A stretch of 6,613 nt of DNA from Pseudomonadota bacterium (GTDB lineage Bacteria > Pseudomonadota > Alphaproteobacteria > Rhizobiales > Rhizobiaceae), in NCBI GenBank assembly GCA_023444445.1, contig JAEXMK010000103.1:1-6613 (forward strand), read 5' to 3'. Positions 1 to 6,002 of this stretch are shown here, one piece after another. The position numbers were made by a program, and so were the translations under genes. The first letter of the stretch is position 1; every line of letters begins with the position of its first letter. Under the pieces are notes generated by a model, which saw nothing but the letters and a program-made list of their open reading frames with translations, was not told where the DNA came from and did not search any database.

Positions 1-679
1 TGGCCGGATTGTTGAAAAGCTCGTCGGGTGCGGCGATCTGCTGGATGATGCCGCCCTGCATGATGACGACGCGGTCCGCCATCGTCATCGCCTCGACCTG
101 ATCATGCGTCACATAAACGGTGGTGACGCCGATGCGCTTGTGTAACGCGCCGATCTCGGCACGCATGTGGACACGCAGCTTGGCATCGAGGTTGGACAGC
201 GGCTCATCCATCAGGAAGGCCTGCGGCTGGCGCACGATGGCGCGGCCGAGCGCCACGCGCTGGCGCTGGCCGCCCGAGAGATCCTTGGGCTTGCGATCGA
301 GATATGGGGTGACTTCCAGAATGCGCGCGGCATCATCAACTCGACGGTCGATCTCGTTCTTGTCGGTGCCGCGCATCTTGAGGCCAAAGCCGATATTCTG
401 GCGAACGGTCAGGTGCGGATAAAGCGCATAGTTCTGAAACACCATGGCGATGTCGCGGTCACCCGGCGCAAGGTCCGTCACTTCGTTGTCGCCGATGAAA
501 ATCTGCCCTTCGCCTGCCGGTTCGAGGCCGGCGAGGATTTTCAGCATCGTCGACTTGCCGCAGCCGGAAGGCCCGACAAGCACCACGAACTCGCCATTCT
601 CGATCTCAAGCGAAAAGGGCCTGAGAACGGTGAGCGCGCCATAGGACTTGCTGACGTTGCGAATGGAAATATTGGCCAT
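1..679 (-). CDS. Sugar ABC transporter ATP-binding protein, MalK/UgpC type (partial, C-terminus outside window)
   Basis: This is the cytoplasmic ATPase that powers the sugar importer encoded just upstream. I translated it by hand from the ATG at 679; 226 residues are present. Motifs in order: Walker [10 protein letters not shown] (36-44), Q-loop Gln82 in [13 protein letters not shown] signature LSGGQRQR (134-141), Walker B FLMDEP (155-160) with Glu159, D-loop SNLDAKLR (162-169), and switch His192 in [15 protein letters not shown]. The [16 protein letters not shown] stretch and the DQVEAMT helix are typical of the CUT1 (MalK/UgpC/MsmK) group. The family is usually about 350-370 residues, so the C-terminal OB/TOBE regulatory domain is beyond the left edge. 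The start lies 2 bp after the permease stop, with GGAG (688-691) inside the permease's last codons, so translation is probably coupled. The family call is firm; the sugar cannot be read from the ATPase. Confidence 0.96.
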   Translation of the reverse strand, partial: MANISIRNVSKSYGALTVLRPFSLEIENGEFVVLVGPSGCGKSTMLKILAGLEPAGEGQIFIGDNEVTDLAPGDRDIAMVFQNYALYPHLTVRQNIGFGLKMRGTDKNEIDRRVDDAARILEVTPYLDRKPKDLSGGQRQRVALGRAIVRQPQAFLMDEPLSNLDAKLRVHMRAEIGALHKRIGVTTVYVTHDQVEAMTMADRVVIMQGGIIQQIAAPDELFNNPA

Positions 680-681
680 GC

Positions 682-1512
682 TTATTTCTCCGCGCCAGCG
701 GTGAGGCCGCCGACCAAATAACGTTCAAGGAACAGGTAGATTGCGATGATCGGCAGCGCGATGAACACGGATGCGGCGGAGATGTCGTTCCAGTAGGTGA
801 CATATTCGCCCTGCATCGTGGTGATGCCGAGATTGGCCGTCCAGTTGTCCGGCGAGTTGACGAGGAAGGTGCGCGCATAGGCGTAGTCTGCCCAGCTGAG
901 CACGAAGGCATAGAGTGCGGTGGCGGCAAGACCGGGCGTGGCGATCGGAAGCACGACACGCACCATCGCGCCGATCGGCGAGCAGCCATCCACCATGGCG
1001 GCCTGCTCCAGTTCCTTCGGAATCGTGTCGAAATAGCCTTTCAGCATCCATGTGGCGAAAGGAATGATCATGGTCGAATGCGCCAGCACCAGTGTCCAGA
1101 GGCTACCGATCAGACCGAAGCTGGAAAAGATCGAAAACAGCGGAATGACGAGCAGCGTCGCAGGCAACATCTTCGCCGTCAGGACGAAGAGACCCATGGT
1201 CGCGCCGCCCCGCATTGAATAACGCGACAGCGCATAACCGGCGCTGACCGAAACCAGCATCGATAGCGCCACCGAGCCGATGGCCGCCAGCATCGAGTTC
1301 CACAGCCACAGCAGGATCGGTTTTGCTGCCCAGACGCGGGCGAAGATGTCCCACTGCGCCTCATCCGGCCAAAAGGTTGGCGGCAGGCGGTACAGCTCAT
1401 CGGTGGTGGAAAGTGCTGTGACCAGAAGCCAGTAGACCGGGAACAGGATCATCACCAGCGTGAAGATGACCGTCACATAGAGAGCGAGGCTCTGTAAAAA
1501 TGTCCGTTTCAT
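682..1512 (-). CDS. Sugar ABC transporter permease, MalG type (CUT1 family)
   Basis: This is an inner-membrane permease subunit of a binding-protein-dependent sugar importer. The 276-residue protein has about six hydrophobic segments (roughly 8-32, 72-96, 104-130, 137-158, 189-210, 245-264). It has a clear EAA-type coupling loop, EQAAMVDG...LPIATPG (about 169-194), which contacts the ATPase. Length and layout fit the MalG side of CUT1 transporters. The start is set at the ATG at 1512 and not the in-frame TTG one codon earlier (1515), because AGGAGG (1518-1523) lies 5 nt from the ATG but only 2 nt from the TTG. That Shine-Dalgarno sequence partly overlaps the TGA stop of the preceding permease, and the ATPase begins 2 bp after this gene's own stop, so the three genes form one translationally linked block. 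Substrate is not predictable from sequence alone. Confidence 0.95.
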   Translation of the reverse strand: MKRTFLQSLALYVTVIFTLVMILFPVYWLLVTALSTTDELYRLPPTFWPDEAQWDIFARVWAAKPILLWLWNSMLAAIGSVALSMLVSVSAGYALSRYSMRGGATMGLFVLTAKMLPATLLVIPLFSIFSSFGLIGSLWTLVLAHSTMIIPFATWMLKGYFDTIPKELEQAAMVDGCSPIGAMVRVVLPIATPGLAATALYAFVLSWADYAYARTFLVNSPDNWTANLGITTMQGEYVTYWNDISAASVFIALPIIAIYLFLERYLVGGLTAGAEK

Positions 1513-1517
1513 CAAAG

Positions 1518-1523
1518 CCTCCT
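1518..1523 (-). promoter_or_regulatory. Ribosome binding site AGGAGG for the MalG-type permease
   Basis: A perfect AGGAGG on the minus strand, 5 nt before the ATG at 1512. It fixes the start at that ATG rather than the TTG at 1515. It runs directly out of the TGA stop (1523-1525) of the upstream permease, so a terminating ribosome sits on the next start site, consistent with coupled translation of the two permeases. Confidence 0.8.
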
Positions 1524-2449
1524 CAATAGATGGATTTCGAACGCCGGCCGAGCATCAAGAGGCTCGCGACGATACAGATCACCAGCGTCAGCACGCCGAC
1601 GGCGGCGGCACGGCCGAAATTGTGATACTGGAAGGCCTGGTCATAGGTCATGATCGACAGCGTCTGGGTGGAACGCAGCGGCCCGCCACCGGTTAAAACC
1701 TTGATGATCGAAAAGTCGCGGAACACCCACAGTAGTGTCAGCACGAGCGTCACGCCCAGGACAGGCATCAAAAGCGGCATGGTGATCCAGCGGAAGCGCT
1801 GCCACACACTTGCGCCATCCACCTTTGCCGCCGCGTAATAATCCGCGGGAATGGATTGCAAGCCGGCGAGGCACATGATCGAGACGAAGGGGAAGCCCTT
1901 CCAGACCATGGTGATAGCGACAGCCCAGAAGGCGGCTGTGGAACTGCTGACCCAGGGGATCATCTGGCTGGTGAAACCGAGCTTTATCGCCAGCCAGCCG
2001 AACAGACCGAAGGAGGTGTCGAACATCCACGCAAAGATGACGACCGCAATGATTTCCGGCACCGCCCAAGGCAGCGCCATTCCCAGCCGCGCGACGGTGC
2101 GGCCCTTAAAGCGATTATTGGCCAGAAGCGCCGTGCTAAGACCAACGGCAACGCTTCCGGCGGTGACGACAATGACCAATTTCAACGTGACCCAGCAGGA
2201 GAGCCAGAACTCCGGCGACGAAAACAGCCAATTATAATTAGCCAATGAGAACGGGCGGCTGGCGCCGCCGAGCCTCGGTATCTTGACCTGCTGGAACGAC
2301 AGGTCGATGGCCAAAACGAGCGGCCAGACGATGATGGCGGCAACCATCAGGACTGCGGGCGCGATCAGAATATAGCCAAGGAGATGTTGCCGGCTGGGAC
2401 GCGCAAGATCGAAAAACTTACGACGCCCAGCCCGAACGGATTCGGTCAT
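1523..2449 (-). CDS. Sugar ABC transporter permease, MalF type (CUT1 family)
   Basis: This is the second inner-membrane permease subunit, expected to pair with the MalG-type protein encoded next. It has 308 residues: a basic cytoplasmic N-terminus (about 1-22), then about six membrane segments (roughly 24-46, 84-110, 120-142, 172-192, 228-250, 282-302). The EAA loop is YYAAAKVDGASVWQRF...MPLLMP (about 204-229). The late motif TGGGPLRSTQTL (253-264) is characteristic of MalF/UgpA-like CUT1 permeases. There is no long MalF-style periplasmic insertion; the length is the usual one for short UgpA-like proteins. The ATG at 2449 has AGGAGG (2457-2462) 7 nt upstream. The gene follows the binding protein after a 70-bp gap that contains a stem-loop. 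Confidence 0.95.
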   Translation of the reverse strand: MTESVRAGRRKFFDLARPSRQHLLGYILIAPAVLMVAAIIVWPLVLAIDLSFQQVKIPRLGGASRPFSLANYNWLFSSPEFWLSCWVTLKLVIVVTAGSVAVGLSTALLANNRFKGRTVARLGMALPWAVPEIIAVVIFAWMFDTSFGLFGWLAIKLGFTSQMIPWVSSSTAAFWAVAITMVWKGFPFVSIMCLAGLQSIPADYYAAAKVDGASVWQRFRWITMPLLMPVLGVTLVLTLLWVFRDFSIIKVLTGGGPLRSTQTLSIMTYDQAFQYHNFGRAAAVGVLTLVICIVASLLMLGRRSKSIY

Positions 2450-2519
2450 GGATGGTCCTCCTGCCGGATGCGGATGATGGCCACGGCCCTTTCAAGCGGG
2501 CCATGGCGAAACGACGGGA
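2450..2519 (-). other. Intercistronic gap with stem-loop between binding protein and first permease
   Basis: A 70-bp non-coding spacer, the longest gap inside the operon. It holds the permease ribosome binding site AGGAGG (2457-2462) and, nearer the binding-protein stop, a 10-bp inverted repeat (see the separate entry). No small ORF with a plausible ribosome binding site was seen in it. Confidence 0.7.
2480..2507 (-). repeat. Intercistronic stem-loop, 10-bp GC-rich stem with 8-nt loop
   Basis: The plus-strand arms are gccacggccc (2480-2489) and gggccatggc (2498-2507), with loop tttcaagc (2490-2497). In the minus-strand transcript the single mismatch becomes a U-G wobble, so all ten pairs form in the RNA actually made. 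It begins 12 nt after the TGA stop of the binding protein. No U-tract follows, so it is not a standard intrinsic terminator. By analogy with other binding-protein/permease junctions (for example malE-malF), such structures protect the upstream message from 3' exonucleases and raise binding-protein levels over permease. That role is inferred here. Confidence 0.65.
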
Positions 2520-3791
2520 TCAACCCTTGATGGCTTCGGCCTTTGCCTGCATGGTTTTGGCCACCTCTGCCGGATCGAGATCCTGAATGATCATTCGCTG
2601 GCTTTCTTCCATCACCATCTTGCTGAACTCGTTGTAGAAGAGCTCAAGTCCGGTCGGAATGCGGTCGATACCCGCCTCGGAGGCGGCCTTCATCGTCTCG
2701 ATCAGCACCGGAAAATGCGGGATGGTCTTTTCAACACCCGAGACGTCGGCCTTGGGGCTTGGCGGGGTGTTGCCGCCAAGGGTGGCATAGCTGCGCTGGA
2801 ATTCCGGTGACATCGTCAGCTTGATGAAATCCCAGACAAGTGCCTTCTGGTCGTCGGGAATATCGGCCGGCATGGCGAGTACATTGGACGAGCCGCCAAG
2901 CGGCGGATGAAGCGGCGGTGCGGCGTAAACGATATCAGCCTTGGCTGAACCCTTTTCGGTCGTGCCGTAAAGCCAGGGCCCATCAAGGCGCATCGCCATC
3001 TTGCCATCGGCAAAGAGCTTGCGCACGTCGCTGGCGCTCATGTCGACCGGACTGATCCCGCTCTTCATCACGGTTTTCCAGCGTGAAAGACCCTCCACCA
3101 TCTGCGGCGTATCGATGGTGATGTTGCCGTCCTTGTCGGTCCAGTAGGCGCCAGCGTCGAGGATGTAGTTCAGCATCTCCGTCAGATATTGTCCGGGACC
3201 GCCCTTGGTTTCATGGCCGGTGCCAAACTGGTCGATAATGCCGTCGCCGTTCAGATCCTTGGTCGTCGCTTTCGCAGCGGCCAGAAACTCGTCATAGGTC
3301 TTCGGAACCGCGACGCCCGCCTCTTCCAAAATCTTCTTGTTGTAGGCCATCACGAAACCGAAATAGTTGGTCATGATGCAGACGGTTTCGCCATTCCATT
3401 CGCATTTCTGCTGGCCGGCCCAGCCCGTCATGTCGATGCCGTCCTTCTTCAGCCACGGGTCGAGAGGCTCGAGCCAGCCGCTATCGGCAAACATCTGAAA
3501 TTCGAAGGACGCCAGATGCACGATCTGCGGCGGCTGGTTGGCCGCAAAAAGCGTCGTCATCGTGTCGGCATAGGAGCTGCGCTCAGCCTTGGTGAATTCG
3601 ATTTTCACGCCCGGATGCTGTTTTTCGAAGGCGGCGATGGCGGAGCGCCACCATTCGCCCGTGCCGGCATCATCCGTCTGCCAGGAAATGAATTTCAAAA
3701 CGGTATCGGCCATGGCGGGGGCAAATCCGCCCACGGTCATCAACATCGCGGTCGCTGTGCCAAGCGCCAGCTTTCTTATTCTTTTGGTCAT
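2520..3791 (-). CDS. Periplasmic sugar-binding protein of the ABC importer (extracellular solute-binding family 1)
   Basis: This is the periplasmic receptor that captures the sugar and delivers it to the two permeases. It has 423 residues, usual for MalE/UgpB-like proteins. A Sec signal peptide is clear: basic TKRIRK, a hydrophobic core (about 8-22) and an AMA cleavage site after residue 28. There is no lipobox Cys, so it is a soluble periplasmic protein. The mature chain shows family features: an early LKFISWQTDD strand, KILEEAGVAVPKTYDEFLAAAKA (153-175), the DGPW segment (270-273) near the ligand cleft and many exposed aromatic residues. A DLNGDGIIDQFG loop (179-190) resembles the EF-hand-like Ca-binding loop found in some members. 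Cys130 and Cys138 are the only cysteines I see and could form a disulfide. The Shine-Dalgarno GGAGGAGG lies close upstream of the ATG. The ligand is unknown. Confidence 0.96.
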   Translation of the reverse strand: MTKRIRKLALGTATAMLMTVGGFAPAMADTVLKFISWQTDDAGTGEWWRSAIAAFEKQHPGVKIEFTKAERSSYADTMTTLFAANQPPQIVHLASFEFQMFADSGWLEPLDPWLKKDGIDMTGWAGQQKCEWNGETVCIMTNYFGFVMAYNKKILEEAGVAVPKTYDEFLAAAKATTKDLNGDGIIDQFGTGHETKGGPGQYLTEMLNYILDAGAYWTDKDGNITIDTPQMVEGLSRWKTVMKSGISPVDMSASDVRKLFADGKMAMRLDGPWLYGTTEKGSAKADIVYAAPPLHPPLGGSSNVLAMPADIPDDQKALVWDFIKLTMSPEFQRSYATLGGNTPPSPKADVSGVEKTIPHFPVLIETMKAASEAGIDRIPTGLELFYNEFSKMVMEESQRMIIQDLDPAEVAKTMQAKAEAIKG

Positions 3792-3815
3792 GGGTTCCTC
3801 CTCCAGAAAACCAAT

Positions 3816-4982
3816 TCAGATACGTTCAATAAGGGCGAGCGCCGCCTCCGACGGCTTGACGCCAAGTCCGGGTCCGGAGGGCAGGTAGTATCTGCCTTCG
3901 CGGCAATCCATGTCGCCGGCGAGCAGGCGGCGATTTGGCTCGAAAATCGAGTGCTGGAACTCGTGGCCCTTCAAGGTCGGTAATGTCGACGACGCCTGCA
4001 GGCTGGCGGCCAGGAAGATGCCCGCGCCGACAGTTGCGTGAGGGATGACATCGATGTCATGCTCGGCTGCAAGAGCCCCAATGCGAGTGAAATTTGTGAT
4101 GCCCTTATGCCCCATCTCCGGCTGCACAATCGCGATGCGGCAGCGTTCGATGCGGGCGCGCATGTCCCAATGGGTGCGCCATTCCTCACCAACAGCGATC
4201 GGGACGTCTGTTCCCTTCGACACCTTTTCCAGTCCGGCGATGTCCTCCGTCCAGACCGGCGCTTCGGCAAACCACGGGTCGAATGGTTTCATCTCGGCAA
4301 TGAGTTGCAGCGCCCGCTCCGGCGTCTGGTTCCAGTGCATGTCGGCGGCAATCTTTGCCTGCGGGCCAAGGACATGCCGCAGATTGGCGATTTCCGCCGC
4401 CGGGCCATCGTCAGCCACCGGCGTTGCGAATTTGAAGGCATCAAAACCGCGATCCTGCCAATATTTCGCCAGTTCCCCGCGCGCCTTCAGTGTTTTTTCA
4501 GGCAGGCCTGAAACATAGGCCGAGAAGCTGTCGACACCGCCGCCAAGAAGGTCGCGGATGGATTTTCTGGCTTCCTGACCGGCAATGTCCCAGAGCGCAA
4601 TATCAAGCGCGGCAAGCGCATCGACATAAAAGCCGCCGGTATAACCGCGCACCCGCATCATGTCGTAAAGGTCGTCATAAACAGCCGAAGGATCGGACGC
4701 ATCCCGGCCGATCACGAAACCGGCGAGAAGATCATTGATGAGGGCGGCAACCGCGCCGGGGGCGACGATGCCATAGGTCTCGCCCCAGCCGACAGTGCCG
4801 GCCTTGGTGGTCATGCGCACCAGCACGCTGCGGTCGAAGGTGGGATAGACCGTGCGATTGCCCTTGCGCACGATGTAGCCGTTGGGATTGACCACCTCGC
4901 CTTCCCTGAGCGCGCCAAGATAGGGCACCTTGCGCGGCTGGGTCAGCGTGAAGACTTCGACGGTTGCGATGGGGCTGCTCAT
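3816..4982 (-). CDS. Enolase-superfamily (mandelate racemase/muconate lactonizing-like) protein, probable sugar-acid dehydratase
   Basis: Probably a Mg-dependent enzyme that removes an alpha-proton from a sugar acid and eliminates water to give a 2-keto-3-deoxy acid. It has 388 residues: an N-terminal capping domain (about 1-125, with VGWGE at 64-68), the link motif ALDIALWDIAGQ (125-136) typical of MR/MLE proteins, then the barrel. Likely metal ligands are Asp214, Glu240 and Glu266, each 26 residues apart. Asp214-Met-His216 matches the D-x-H pattern of galactonate/mannonate-type dehydratases, where the His is the general acid. His315 in IPHATVGAG is the likely general base. The partner position reads Glu289 (VQPEMGH), where Asp is usual (QPD). 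Lys184 (AFKFA) has no second Lys two residues on, unlike racemases. The start at 4982 overlaps the upstream gene's stop as ATGA. I cannot name the substrate; galactonate-like acids are suggested by the nearby dgoK. Confidence 0.88.
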   Translation of the reverse strand: MSSPIATVEVFTLTQPRKVPYLGALREGEVVNPNGYIVRKGNRTVYPTFDRSVLVRMTTKAGTVGWGETYGIVAPGAVAALINDLLAGFVIGRDASDPSAVYDDLYDMMRVRGYTGGFYVDALAALDIALWDIAGQEARKSIRDLLGGGVDSFSAYVSGLPEKTLKARGELAKYWQDRGFDAFKFATPVADDGPAAEIANLRHVLGPQAKIAADMHWNQTPERALQLIAEMKPFDPWFAEAPVWTEDIAGLEKVSKGTDVPIAVGEEWRTHWDMRARIERCRIAIVQPEMGHKGITNFTRIGALAAEHDIDVIPHATVGAGIFLAASLQASSTLPTLKGHEFQHSIFEPNRRLLAGDMDCREGRYYLPSGPGLGVKPSEAALALIERI

Positions 4983-5887
4983 GCGGCCTCCGCGGCAACA
5001 AGGCCGAGTTCGACCAGATTGGCATCGATATCGGCAATGGCCGCCGCATCAAGCTCGGGTGTCGGCGCACGCACACCGACGCCTTCGATCACGCCGCGAC
5101 GGGCGAGCACATATTTGGTCAGCCGCATGCGATAGACCGCCTGCAACACCAGAAGCGGCAAGGTGCGGACATAAATCCGGCGAGCCTCTTCCTGCCGCCC
5201 GGCATTAAGCGCCCGGTCGATGGCCACATGTTCCTCGGCGATCTCCAGCGCAGGCATCGCTGCCGTAGCACCTCGGGCATATTCGTCGAGAATGTAACGC
5301 GCGCCGCCGCCACCGATGACGCCCTTCAGCGTCGGCGGCGCATGGGCGATGATGTGGCTGATGGCCGGGCCGGCCGGAAGGGTCTCTTCCTTGACATAGG
5401 CCACCTGCGGCAACGCCCGCACGATCTCCACGATCGCCTGTGGCGAGAGATCGGAGCCGCGCGGCGCAGGCGCATTCTGCAGGATGATTTCGACTTCGGG
5501 CAGCGCCTCGACGATCCTGCCGAGGAATTCGATCAGCGCCGGCGCATCCGTGCCGACCGATTTCGGCGGCTGCACCATCAGATGGCGAATGCCAAGCGCC
5601 GATGCCGCCCGCCCATGCTCGACCACCTCACGCCAGTCGGCAGCACTGGCGCCGGCCACGACCGGCACCCGACCGGCCACCGCTTCCACGACGATCTTCA
5701 GCAGCGTTGCGCGCTCGGCAGCATTCAAAGCCTCCACCTCGCTCGCGAAACCGGGAAACACGACACCATCCACGCCCTTGTCGAGCGCAAAGACCACCAG
5801 CCGCTTCATGCCCGCTTCGTCAATGCCGCCATCAGCCAGAAACGGCGTAGGCAGAACAGGCAAAATCCCCTTGAGGCCAGCCACCAT
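4979..5887 (-). CDS. DapA/dihydrodipicolinate-synthase-family lyase, probable 2-keto-3-deoxy sugar-acid aldolase or dehydratase
   Basis: A class I (Schiff-base) TIM-barrel enzyme and the first gene of the operon; 302 residues, normal for the family. The N-terminus GILPVLPTPFLADGGIDE (7-24) is the standard opening strand. Lys166 in VAYVKEET is the Schiff-base lysine, and VIGGGG (190-195) is the usual late glycine loop. Two active-site positions depart from DHDPS: the catalytic Tyr of Y-N-x-P is Gln137 (ILQNAPAPRG), and the GTTGE-type loop is GFASE (46-50). From memory, 2-keto-3-deoxy-L-arabinonate dehydratase of this family has a similar Q-x-A-P and F-S-E pattern, so a dehydratase acting on a 2-keto-3-deoxy acid is at least as likely as an aldolase. 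Lysine biosynthesis is unlikely given the context. The ATG at 5887 has GGGAGG close upstream; its stop overlaps the next start (ATGA). Confidence 0.87.
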   Translation of the reverse strand: MVAGLKGILPVLPTPFLADGGIDEAGMKRLVVFALDKGVDGVVFPGFASEVEALNAAERATLLKIVVEAVAGRVPVVAGASAADWREVVEHGRAASALGIRHLMVQPPKSVGTDAPALIEFLGRIVEALPEVEIILQNAPAPRGSDLSPQAIVEIVRALPQVAYVKEETLPAGPAISHIIAHAPPTLKGVIGGGGARYILDEYARGATAAMPALEIAEEHVAIDRALNAGRQEEARRIYVRTLPLLVLQAVYRMRLTKYVLARRGVIEGVGVRAPTPELDAAAIADIDANLVELGLVAAEAA

Positions 5888-5905
5888 CTTTTTCCTCCCA
5901 ATTAA

Positions 5906-5922
5906 GTATCATATATTGATAC
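5906..5922. promoter_or_regulatory. Putative operator, perfect inverted repeat GTATCA-N5-TGATAC
   Basis: The half-sites gtatca (5906-5911) and tgatac (5917-5922) are exact reverse complements separated by tatat. Size, AT content and placement between divergent catabolic genes fit the site of a dimeric repressor, such as the GntR/FadR-type regulators common in sugar-acid loci; that family assignment is a guess, since no regulator gene lies in the window. It covers the minus-strand TATGAT and lies 14 bp upstream of the dgoK -35 element. Confidence 0.55.
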
Positions 5923-5936
5923 CTTGAATTCACTAA

Positions 5937-5966
5937 TTGACACTACATAGACTCGCACCCTATGAC
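5937..5966 (+). promoter_or_regulatory. Candidate sigma-70 promoter for dgoK: TTGACA-N18-TATGAC
   Basis: The -35 element TTGACA (5937-5942) is a full consensus match. After 18 bp comes TATGAC (5961-5966), which matches four of six positions of the -10 consensus. Transcription would begin near 5973, leaving a leader of about 30 nt before the dgoK ATG at 6003, with its ribosome binding site inside. The spacing is slightly long and the -10 imperfect, which suits a regulated promoter. Confidence 0.5.
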
Positions 5967-5988
5967 AAGCCCCAAGATAAAATGAACG

Positions 5989-5994
5989 AGGAGG
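5989..5994 (+). promoter_or_regulatory. Ribosome binding site AGGAGG for dgoK
   Basis: A perfect AGGAGG, 8 nt before the ATG at 6003. It supports that start for dgoK. Confidence 0.8.
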
Positions 5995-6002
5995 TTTAAG
6001 AC

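Larger units (their letters stand above)
5888..6002. other. Divergent intergenic regulatory region between the operon and dgoK
   Basis: This 115-bp region separates the minus-strand operon from plus-strand dgoK and is clearly more AT-rich than the genes on either side (especially 5900-5950). It holds the operon's ribosome binding site (GGGAGG just before the ATG at 5887), an inverted repeat at 5906-5922, a promoter facing dgoK (5937-5966) and the dgoK ribosome binding site. For the operon itself the best -10 candidate is TATGAT on the minus strand (5908-5913), inside the inverted repeat, but no good -35 accompanies it and the leader would be very short. The operon start point is therefore unresolved. 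Confidence 0.75.

Noticed and set aside
1513..1515. TTG as the start codon of the MalG-type permease
   Set aside because: It is only 2 nt from the Shine-Dalgarno AGGAGG, whereas the adjacent ATG at 1512 is 5 nt away and a better start.
1856..2248. Plus-strand open frames of about 130 codons opposite the MalF-type permease
   Set aside because: The translation is hydrophilic, Asp/Gly/Arg-rich, typical of the antisense of a membrane protein gene, and shows no motif.
2480..2507. Reading the stem-loop as an intrinsic terminator
   Set aside because: No run of U follows in the minus-strand transcript, and the essential permease genes of the same transporter lie directly downstream.
3189..3983. A 264-codon plus-strand open frame across the binding-protein gene
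   Set aside because: It runs antisense through the binding-protein coding region and into the end of the dehydratase gene, with low-complexity composition and no motif.
4964..5905. A 313-codon plus-strand open frame opposite the DapA-like gene
   Set aside because: It is the complement of a gene with clear family motifs, its translation is rich in Arg/His with no recognisable domain, and no ribosome binding site was noted. Long shadow frames are common in GC-rich DNA.
5943..5968. Minus-strand TTGTCA / TAGTGT or TATGTA as an operon promoter
   Set aside because: Either the spacing is too short (13 bp to TATGTA) or the -10 match is poor (3 of 6 for TAGTGT at 17 bp).
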